Assembly: GCA_027592135.1 (NCBI GenBank)
Contig: JAQCIJ010000003.1
Location: forward strand, 1-63,341
Source: a bacterium
GTDB taxonomy: Bacteria > Patescibacteriota > Gracilibacteria > Peribacterales > Peribacteraceae
Direction: 5' to 3'
DNA: 63,341 bases
Positions 51,098 to 58,176 of this stretch are shown here, one piece after another (the stretch's first letter is position 1; each line of letters opens with the position of its first letter). The notes under the pieces are model-generated. The model ran no database searches. It was not told the origin of the DNA and saw only the letters and a program-made list of their open reading frames with translations. Made by a program: the position numbers and the translations under genes.

Positions 51098-52375
51098 TTA
51101 CTCCAGCATTCCTGCGAGCGCTTTTTCAACCTTTTTTTGCCACTTAAGCTGCTCGTATGCTTGAGCACCTTTTTGATATGCAGACTCTACTTCTCTGCGT
51201 TGATCAGGAGTTGCTTGCCCTAAGAATCCTTCGACAATTTGATCCATTTCCTCATCAGTAATATCGATATTCTTCTCTTCGACAAGTTGCTGCATCCCAA
51301 GGCGTAGTGTAAGACGTTGACTTGCTTGTTTTTTCATATCAGCGACAACTTCTTCTGGCTTTTTTCCGGAAGCTTGCATCCATTGCTCCATGTTCATTCC
51401 TTGCGTTGATAGCTGTTGCTCGAATTCGCCAACCATTTGTCGTGTCTCTTCATCAATCAATTCTTCTGCAAGATCTACTTTAGTACATTTTGTCAGTTCA
51501 TCCATAAGGACACGTTCGCGACGATTGTTCTCGAAAGACATCTCTTGCTGAACCATAGATTCTCGCATTTGTGTTTTAAAGTGTTCTACAGAGTCTGACT
51601 GTAGTTCTTTTTTTGCAAATTCATCGGTAAGTTCTGGTGTACTGACCTCTTCGATTTTTACGACAGTGACATGGAACGTTACAGGCTTGTTTTGTAACTG
51701 CTCTGCGTGATATTTCTCGGGGAAGGTAAGGGTGAACGCTTTCTCTTCACCTTTCTTTGTTCCTTTTAGGTTATCTTCGAACCCAGGGATCAGTACTTTT
51801 GATCCAATTTCTACCTCGTGTCCTTCTGTACGGATACCGTCGATTTCTTTCTTGTCTTCATCTGTTCCGTAGAAGTTCATGGTAATACGGTCTCCTGCTT
51901 TTGCTTCGCGATCTACTTCTGTCATCACTTTGTGCTTGTCTAACATGAAGTCGATCATCTTTTGAAATTCTTTATCGTCAACTTCTGGCTTTTTCTTTTC
52001 GATCTTGATTTTATCAACACCCTTTAGGGTAATGGTTGGCTTTTCGATGAAGATGATTTTTAGTGTGAGTGGTTCACGGCTAATAGCTTCTATTCTTGGG
52101 TGAATAATAGGTTTGATGTCGTGATCGGTGATCAGCTTTTCAAACGTAGGAGGTAAGATGTGGTGAACAGTTGCCTCAAATAACTTTTGAGGGTCGATCT
52201 TCTTTTTTGCCTGATCCATAGGAACGTTTCCTTTTCGAAACCCTGGTAGCTCTATATCACGACTGAGTTCGTGCAGAGCTTTTTCCTCTGCAGGAGTGAT
52301 TTGCGCTTCGGTGAACGTAACGGTACATTCGATGCGTCCACCTTTCAATTTTTTGATATCAGGAGTGTTAGACAT
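51098..52375 (-). CDS. tig: Trigger factor
   Basis: A 425-aa ribosome-associated chaperone. The ribosome-binding domain has the GFRKG loop at residues 45-49; the FKBP-like domain (about 150-245) has GDRITMNFYG and IPGFEDNLKG; the C-terminal helical arms follow. Normal length. It converges on rel with a short gap and follows secF by 12 bp in the same transcript. Confidence 0.96.
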   Translation of the reverse strand: MSNTPDIKKLKGGRIECTVTFTEAQITPAEEKALHELSRDIELPGFRKGNVPMDQAKKKIDPQKLFEATVHHILPPTFEKLITDHDIKPIIHPRIEAISREPLTLKIIFIEKPTITLKGVDKIKIEKKKPEVDDKEFQKMIDFMLDKHKVMTEVDREAKAGDRITMNFYGTDEDKKEIDGIRTEGHEVEIGSKVLIPGFEDNLKGTKKGEEKAFTLTFPEKYHAEQLQNKPVTFHVTVVKIEEVSTPELTDEFAKKELQSDSVEHFKTQMRESMVQQEMSFENNRRERVLMDELTKCTKVDLAEELIDEETRQMVGEFEQQLSTQGMNMEQWMQASGKKPEEVVADMKKQASQRLTLRLGMQQLVEEKNIDITDEEMDQIVEGFLGQATPDQRREVESAYQKGAQAYEQLKWQKKVEKALAGMLE

Positions 52376-52387
52376 GGTGAAGAGGGG

Positions 52388-53281
52388 TTAATTTTTCTTC
52401 TTCCAGTACACCAAGAGAGGAGTCGCGAGGAAGAGGGAAGAGTAGGTACCAATACTGGCACCAACGATGAGTGTAAGGACGAACCATCGTACACTCTCGG
52501 ATCCAAGAATAAAGAGACACGAAAGCATGATCAGTGTAGACACAGAAGTATTTACTGAACGCATAATACTCTGGCTAAGACTCCTATCTGCTACTGATGA
52601 AAACGCTTCTTTGCGACCCTGTTCTTGGAGATTATCTCGAATACGGTCGAAGATCACGATGGTGTCGTTAACGGAGTACCCAATAATTGTGAGGAGTGCA
52701 GTAATAAAGAGCGTATCAAACTCAAATGAGGTTACCTGGCTGATCAGAATAAAGATTCCTACAGTAATAAGAACGTCATGAATCAGGGTGACAACAGCGA
52801 TAATTCCAAATCTCCACGGAGAAAGCTTTCGAGGAACTTTACGGAAGGCAAAAGCGACGTAGAGAACAATGGCGATAGCAGCGATTCCGAGTGCCCAGAA
52901 TGATCGTTTCTTTAGTGACGCACCCACAGTCGGCCCGATAGTCGTAAATTGGAGCTCTCGGATGTTGCCGAGCTCTTTTCCAAGATGCTGCTGCAATGCA
53001 ATGTGCTCTGGGTTGCTGATATCACGCATACGCATAAGTACAGTACTGTCTTTTGTAAGAGAAAGGGCTACGTTTCCTAGCGGAGTCTCACTTTCAAATG
53101 CTGCTAGAGCGTCTTCTACAGTTATCTTCTCTGTTCCTGCTGGAAGACTAATTTCCATCATTGTTCCTCCAGTGAAATCAATACTCAGTTTTGGTCCTGG
53201 TACAAACAAAACAGCTACGCTTGTAACCATAAGTGCTGTAGACAGTCCTAGGAAGAATTTTGCTGGCTTGAGAAGTGACAT
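52388..53281 (-). CDS. secF: Protein translocase subunit SecF
   Basis: A 297-aa membrane protein with six helices. LSIDFTGGTMMEI (about residue 33) and the helix-4/5 block SVNDTIVIFDRIRDN are diagnostic. It works with SecD to pull exported proteins across the membrane using the ion gradient. secD is not next to it here; the upstream neighbour is a hypothetical exported protein. The three GAGTTAC repeats at 53284-53304 lie directly before its ATG. Confidence 0.95.
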   Translation of the reverse strand: MSLLKPAKFFLGLSTALMVTSVAVLFVPGPKLSIDFTGGTMMEISLPAGTEKITVEDALAAFESETPLGNVALSLTKDSTVLMRMRDISNPEHIALQQHLGKELGNIRELQFTTIGPTVGASLKKRSFWALGIAAIAIVLYVAFAFRKVPRKLSPWRFGIIAVVTLIHDVLITVGIFILISQVTSFEFDTLFITALLTIIGYSVNDTIVIFDRIRDNLQEQGRKEAFSSVADRSLSQSIMRSVNTSVSTLIMLSCLFILGSESVRWFVLTLIVGASIGTYSSLFLATPLLVYWKKKN

Positions 53282-53283
53282 GA

Positions 53284-53304
53284 GAGTTACGAGTTACGAG
53301 TTAC
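53284..53304. repeat. Three 7-bp tandem repeats (GAGTTAC) before secF
   Basis: Three perfect units immediately upstream of the secF start codon, where the ribosome would enter if the mRNA comes from the upstream gene. Confidence 0.9.
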
Positions 53305-53330
53305 GAGAAAAATTCTGATTCAGTATCTAG

Positions 53331-54656
53331 TTATTCTCCAAGGATTTCCAGTAGTTGGAGGGGATTTTTAGAGGTTTTTAGAGAGACCTTTCGTATGGTT
53401 CCTTCGTGCTTTGAGGTGACAGTAAGCGTTCCTGTGCCAAATCTGCTATGAATATCTTTTTGTGTGATCGCGAGATAGGGAAGGATTTCGTCGATCTTTG
53501 AGAGATCTATTACTATTTTTGTAGAGTAGAGCACTTCTTCTATCCTCTGATGAGCAATAGCATGGGTAATTGCTGCCGCAGTAGAGCTCAGAAGATACGC
53601 ACTCCCCCTCGTTGCAGTGACAAGGCCTCTTTTTCTCCCCGAAAGCATGGTACTGCGAATGAGCCAACCATTTGTGGTGTATTGGTTTCGCTCTAGCATA
53701 GTGTCGTCATGTCGAATATCAATAGAGCTAAACCGTTTGTCGAGAATACGTTTTGTAATTGTCGATGAAGGCAGAGAGCTTTCGTACGCTGTATGCACTC
53801 TATCAAGTATGGTTTGTAGTTGGATAGTGTCATCCATCGATCCATCAATTAGGACATTAAGTAGAGATCCTGAACTATCAATTTGGATAGTGGAAGGTTG
53901 CTCCAGTAATGGAAGAAGGTCGTAACGAAAGCTTACGCGCTCTCCAAGTGTGGTGAGTGTTGTAGCCAGCACTCCTTCGAGAATTACTGCATCGTCTTCC
54001 GGTAGATTGTTCATTAGTGTATAAAAAGACCCCGCGAAGTTCCTTCCTGAAGCTCTTAGAAAAGCATCAGGCATGTTTGGAATTCTCATTGGGGTATTGG
54101 CAAACCCCGATCGATCTTGTGTGTGTGCGATATGTATTGCGTCACCATCGTACGTGACTGCAATGGCATTGCTGTCTTCTACAAGTAGCGCTTTACTTAT
54201 GCGAGAAAGTATATTTACACTTTGCCGTAGAGAAGAAGAGGGGAGGTATGTCCATGGTGTACCGTACCCCTGCTCTATCGCAAGCTTTCTAAATGTCGTA
54301 TCAGTGTTCAGGGAGTCTTGTTGATGATGCACTTGTTGCAGCACTTCTGGGCTGCTTGCATTGAGAGCATACGGGCTCGTCGGATCTGCAGAGAATATCA
54401 CAGCATCGAAACTTTCGAAGATCGCTATTGCTTGAGTATCTGTGGGTATCTGCTCTTCGATAAATGGGAATTGCCTGAGGGAATGCTCTGTTGGATGAAA
54501 GATAACCGCATGCACTCCCTCTTTTGGTAGGAAGTCAGCAGGGCCTTTTCCGAGTAAATTTACGTTCCATATAGCGCCAAAAAGACCCGCCACTATGAGG
54601 GCACTTGCAACCATTGCTGCAACAATCAAAATAGCTGTACGAAGCGAATGATTCAT
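53331..54656 (-). CDS. Exported or anchored hypothetical protein (441 aa)
   Basis: An N-terminal membrane helix (TAILIVAAMVASALIVAGLFGAI) is followed by an external region with the motif GPADFLPKEGVHAVIFHP and mixed alpha/beta sequence without cysteines. The general plan resembles DUF3352-like proteins, but I am not sure of this. It precedes secF and tig on the same strand, so it may be an exported-protein quality or envelope factor; that is only a context guess. Confidence 0.6.
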   Translation of the reverse strand: MNHSLRTAILIVAAMVASALIVAGLFGAIWNVNLLGKGPADFLPKEGVHAVIFHPTEHSLRQFPFIEEQIPTDTQAIAIFESFDAVIFSADPTSPYALNASSPEVLQQVHHQQDSLNTDTTFRKLAIEQGYGTPWTYLPSSSLRQSVNILSRISKALLVEDSNAIAVTYDGDAIHIAHTQDRSGFANTPMRIPNMPDAFLRASGRNFAGSFYTLMNNLPEDDAVILEGVLATTLTTLGERVSFRYDLLPLLEQPSTIQIDSSGSLLNVLIDGSMDDTIQLQTILDRVHTAYESSLPSSTITKRILDKRFSSIDIRHDDTMLERNQYTTNGWLIRSTMLSGRKRGLVTATRGSAYLLSSTAAAITHAIAHQRIEEVLYSTKIVIDLSKIDEILPYLAITQKDIHSRFGTGTLTVTSKHEGTIRKVSLKTSKNPLQLLEILGE

Positions 54657-54750
54657 AGAATCAGCATAGCGTATTGCTAGGCCTCTGCTGAGGGGAGTGA
54701 ATAATAAATGTATTCATAACATCATCTTGTCGTACGTCCATTTCAATTGA

Positions 54751-54779
54751 TTGCAGGTTTCGCTTATGCCACGTACAAT
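54751..54779 (+). promoter_or_regulatory. Promoter of the orphan 400-nt transcript
   Basis: TTGCAG (54751-54756), 17-bp spacer, TACAAT (54774-54779); predicted start near 54786. Confidence 0.6.
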
Positions 54780-54785
54780 AATCTG

Positions 54786-55187
54786 ATTTGCTTCAAAAGG
54801 CGAATCAGACACAAAAACAGATCATTTACAACACACCAATACAAACAGAAACAAGGCCCCGGGAGGGCACTGCGCATGGACAACCGTGCTCACTGCCCTC
54901 TCTGCTCTGTGATGTCGTCTTATAGATGAGAGGTTGCTCTATAAGATGCTTCCCCTAATTCTCTATGGTTCCCTTAGCTCACGCTTTGTCTTGGAGTCTG
55001 TTCCGGAGGACTCGTCGGGTAGCGAGTATAAACGAGATACCGTAACAAGGCAGGAGTTCGAGATTACCTCATCTCACTATATCTTTCTTAGGCTCGTGAC
55101 TCCCTTCACTTAGAATAGTTACAGATAGCTACCGAAAGATTCAATGCAAAGAAGGCCAGAGTGTATAAGTTCTGGTCTTTTTTGTTT
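54786..55187 (+). ncRNA. Unidentified structured RNA, about 400 nt
   Basis: A 578-bp stretch without a believable gene holds a promoter, several strong hairpins and a terminator. Helices include ATT-TGC / GCG-AAT at 54786-54805; GAGGGCA / TGCCCTC (54863-54900) enclosing GCATGG-ACAA-CCGTGC; CTTATAGA / TCTATAAG (54919-54945); GAGTC / GACTC (54994 region) and GAGAT / ATCTC near 55070. A CA-rich, unpaired stretch lies at 54808-54856. Size suggests RNase P RNA or tmRNA, but I could not find their conserved cores, so the identity stays open. Confidence 0.5.
55151..55187. terminator. Bidirectional terminator
   Basis: GGCCAGA / TCTGGTC with a 10-nt loop and six T on the + strand; on the reverse strand it is followed by TTCTTTG. 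It would end the orphan RNA and the TPR operon. Confidence 0.85.
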
Positions 55188-55234
55188 TATATACATGCGG
55201 GTGGGAACACCTGCGCTGCGAGAAAAAATATTTT

Positions 55235-56491
55235 TTACAACGCCAACAATTTCTCCTTCACCCCTGGAAGCGAGGGATTCATCTCGAGTGCTTTTTGCCA
55301 TGCTGCTTTTGCTTCGGATGTTTTTTCGAGTTGGGCAGCGATTGTTCCGAGCAGTTCAAAACTGCGTGCGTTGTCTGGCCATTTTTCTGTAGCAAGTTTT
55401 GCTTTAGCGAGGGCTGCTTCTGCTTGTCCAAGTGCAGCTGCTGCGGTCACATACCCCTGGAAGCTTTCGAAGGTCGCATCTGGGTCATTGGTTAATGCAT
55501 CGTATTGATCGAGTGCGAGTCCTGCGTTGCCAATTTCTAATGCATAGCGTGCTATAAGTCTGCGCACTTCACCTTGTGGAGCAAAACCGTTTGTCAGTGC
55601 ATATTCGAAGAATGTAATAGCATTTTGATATTCATGTAGAGCTGCGTACGACCTTGCAAGGAAGTATTGAATCTCTGGCTTTTGTGGATCGAGGGAATAC
55701 GCCTGCTCGAGAGATGCAAGTGCTTGCTCTGGCCTCTCAGATGTAAGTTCGCAGTATCCTTGTACTACCCAGGCGTCACGATAGTCTTCTTTAGAAGATG
55801 TGACCTGAATAAGAAGTGGGAGAGCCAATTCACATTCTTGTACTTGGGCTAATGCACGGGAGAGCAGAGTGATCAGATGAATATCTGTACCACTAGGGAA
55901 CAGGGCAAATTCATCATAGGCTGCCTGGAGTGTTCGGGCATAACTTCGCAGAACTGGATCCCATCCATTAGTGGTAAGAGCGATTTCCTGCATTGCTCGA
56001 TCGTGACTTCCTTGGATAAGAGCGAGCAGCGCAAGCCCGTAGTGTTTTTGTGGAGAATCTTCTGCACTATCTAACACCTTTTTTGCTTCGACTAATTCTC
56101 CAGATCGCAGTTGAATAATCACTTCAATAAGTAGTATATCTTCTGGTCTGGCTCCTGCACTTTTCATCTGTTTTACTGTAGAACGAATTCCTTTGATGTC
56201 TCTCCGTTGCAGTTGTGCCTTCGCAAGTTTACGCAGTGCCACTAAGCCACCTTCACTTTTTACAGCTTTTTGATATTGTTCCTCGGCCTCCGACCATTCT
56301 CCACGCAGAGCAAATATATCTCCTTGTCGTAAGTGCAGTAACGAAGCATCTCCATGATCCATAGGAATAGTATTTATTATAGGGATAGGTGCACCCAGTA
56401 GATCTGTATCCACAAATTGTTGCCCTCCAAGCTGCAGAGTGGACTGTGTTATCTGCCACCAGAGGAATGCTATCAAGAGACCAGCACACAT
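55235..56491 (-). CDS. Membrane-anchored TPR protein
   Basis: A 418-aa protein with an N-terminal helix and about ten tetratricopeptide-like helix pairs (for example RGEWSEAEEQYQKAVKSEGG, PEQALASLEQAYSLDP, KTSEAKAAWQKALEMNPSLPG). TPR arrays bind other proteins, so it is probably an envelope scaffold. From ATG 56491 the helix starts abruptly; in frame upstream are IKIPPR and IIAPILLAA, with an ATA at 56534-56536 and an ATT at 56528-56530, so a rare non-AUG start giving a proper positively charged N-terminus is possible. Confidence 0.75.
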   Translation of the reverse strand: MCAGLLIAFLWWQITQSTLQLGGQQFVDTDLLGAPIPIINTIPMDHGDASLLHLRQGDIFALRGEWSEAEEQYQKAVKSEGGLVALRKLAKAQLQRRDIKGIRSTVKQMKSAGARPEDILLIEVIIQLRSGELVEAKKVLDSAEDSPQKHYGLALLALIQGSHDRAMQEIALTTNGWDPVLRSYARTLQAAYDEFALFPSGTDIHLITLLSRALAQVQECELALPLLIQVTSSKEDYRDAWVVQGYCELTSERPEQALASLEQAYSLDPQKPEIQYFLARSYAALHEYQNAITFFEYALTNGFAPQGEVRRLIARYALEIGNAGLALDQYDALTNDPDATFESFQGYVTAAAALGQAEAALAKAKLATEKWPDNARSFELLGTIAAQLEKTSEAKAAWQKALEMNPSLPGVKEKLLAL

Positions 56492-56548
56492 TGCTGCTAG
56501 TAGTATTGGTGCGATGATTCGGGGAGGAATTTTTATGGCAGTTAGGGG

Positions 56549-57175
56549 TTAGTCATTTGGGTCAACTGCTGGACTCAACTCTCCATCTTCACTTGATGCA
56601 GCTCCTACAGTTGCCATAGCTGCTGCATCTGCAACATGTTTGGGGATCACTGCTTCTATAGCTGCCCACGTTGCTTCTATGTTTTCTGGTAAAAGCATAG
56701 TGATTTGGTCACCAACTTCTGCACGGTAGAATGTTACGGATGCAAGAAGAACTCGGTAGACTTTTCCTCCTGCAAGGATTTTGTACTGTCCATCTTCTTG
56801 GATAAGTACACCTAGTGCAGTTTTTCTATTAATTGGTGAAATTTGCTTGTAGACGAACTTTCCTTCATCGGTAATGGTAAGTTTCATTCCATCTCCTTCT
56901 ACCAGCTTACTTTTCGAAGCGTAGTTGGCAGGGATAGGATATCCTTGCCCTTCGCCATCAATCATATTTTGCCCATCAAAGATTCCTTCAACGACTTTAC
57001 CCTCTGTACTTATTGATGGAGACCTAGATTCTGCACTTGCACGAACTGTAAAACGCTCTTTGTCAGTGTCAATAATGCCAGTCAAATCTCGCATCAACGC
57101 ATTTGCTGTCTTAAGAGAGGAGGAAGCGCTATTTATGAGATCTTGTATTTGGAGGAGTTTATCATCTGACATCAT
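56549..57175 (-). CDS. Conserved hypothetical protein of Patescibacteria type
   Basis: A protein of about 208 aa starting at 57175 or 57172 (MSDDKLLQIQDLI). An N-terminal helix is followed by a conserved-looking beta domain with GKVVEGIFDGQNMI, GYPIPANYASKSKLVEGDGMKLTI and FVYKQISPINRKT, a pattern I associate with an uncharacterised protein common in CPR genomes. The C-terminus is acidic and Ala-rich. The start overlaps the end of the PfkB gene; TATAAT immediately precedes it. The function is unknown. Confidence 0.65.
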   Translation of the reverse strand: MMSDDKLLQIQDLINSASSSLKTANALMRDLTGIIDTDKERFTVRASAESRSPSISTEGKVVEGIFDGQNMIDGEGQGYPIPANYASKSKLVEGDGMKLTITDEGKFVYKQISPINRKTALGVLIQEDGQYKILAGGKVYRVLLASVTFYRAEVGDQITMLLPENIEATWAAIEAVIPKHVADAAAMATVGAASSEDGELSPAVDPND

Positions 57176-57176
57176 A

Positions 57177-58172
57177 TTATAGGGGAACAGAAGTGACATG
57201 GAGATCTGTTGTTTCTAGCCGTGATCTGATCTCGATGTCTGTTAGCAGTGCAGATTGTGCCCCGATGGCTCCCACTACACTTGCGGCATTTATACTACCT
57301 GTTTTTAGGGCATCTTGCAATGAAAGACCCTCTAGCAGCCCCCATGTCATACCTGTTCCAAATGCATCTCCTGCCCCTGTGGTATCTACAATCTCAATTC
57401 CAGAAACCACTGGACATCTGTAGATTGTATTGCCATCACTGGCAGCTACCCCTCTTCTTCCATTAGTAATAGCGACATTTGCTACTCCTGCAGCCAATAA
57501 CTTCTTGATCGCAGATTCGATATCGGTGGTTTTGGTAAATGTTAAAGCCTCTTCTTTGTTGAGAAGAAGTAGATCGGTATGCGCTAGAAGTTCACTGTTA
57601 TTCTTTGGCTCTAGGCCAGCATCTATTTGGCATCCCCCTGGATTCCAGGTGAGCTTTGGGCCTCCGTTTACGGCCAGCATTTCTACGATATCATCTTGGA
57701 TCTCGCAGCTGTCTTCTTGGATGTGATTTAAATAGACCCAGTCGACATCGGAGAGCTTTTTTTTATCAAACGTACTATCTTGTAAATGAGAGTTTGTACC
57801 GGCTTCATACAAAATTACACGCTCTCCACTAGAGCCTGAGAGAATAATAGAGAAGCTACTCACTTCATCTTCGACAACCGTAACGCAGCTGGTATCCACT
57901 CCTTCTGCTTGTAGTGTCTGCATCAGTTTCTCTCCCCACTGATCTGAACTGACAATACCTTCGAAGCATGCAGTACATCCAAGTCTAGAGAAGCCTACTG
58001 AGGTATTACTTGCTCCGCCTCCACAGGTTTCTATGAGCTGGTCTACACGAATCTTTGCCCCTAGTGGAAGTGCAAACGATGCAGTCTCTTTGCATTCATG
58101 GACGGTGTCCTTTGGCAATCGAACAAAAAGATCGTAGGTTGCCCCACCGATGGATAACGTTTTCTTTCCCAT
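57177..58172 (-). CDS. PfkB-family carbohydrate or nucleoside kinase
   Basis: A 331-aa sugar or nucleoside kinase. The N-terminal GG motif GGGASNTSVGFSRLG (about residue 50) and the ATP/anion-hole motif DTTGAGDAFGTGM (about 265) are intact. Relatives include ribokinase, fructokinase and adenosine kinase; the substrate cannot be fixed by eye. It lies 4 bp after the FN3 surface-protein gene and overlaps the next start, so the four genes form an operon. Confidence 0.9.
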   Translation of the reverse strand: MGKKTLSIGGATYDLFVRLPKDTVHECKETASFALPLGAKIRVDQLIETCGGGASNTSVGFSRLGCTACFEGIVSSDQWGEKLMQTLQAEGVDTSCVTVVEDEVSSFSIILSGSSGERVILYEAGTNSHLQDSTFDKKKLSDVDWVYLNHIQEDSCEIQDDIVEMLAVNGGPKLTWNPGGCQIDAGLEPKNNSELLAHTDLLLLNKEEALTFTKTTDIESAIKKLLAAGVANVAITNGRRGVAASDGNTIYRCPVVSGIEIVDTTGAGDAFGTGMTWGLLEGLSLQDALKTGSINAASVVGAIGAQSALLTDIEIRSRLETTDLHVTSVPL

Positions 58173-58176
58173 AACA

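Noticed and set aside
55050-55061. ACCGTAACAAGG resembling the 16S rRNA 3' end
   Set aside because: Only about nine bases match and nothing around them resembles rRNA; judged chance.
54786-55187. Naming the RNA tmRNA or RNase P
   Set aside because: No tRNA-like end with CCA, no tag ending in LAA, and neither of the paired P4 core sequences of RNase P could be found, so the class is left open.
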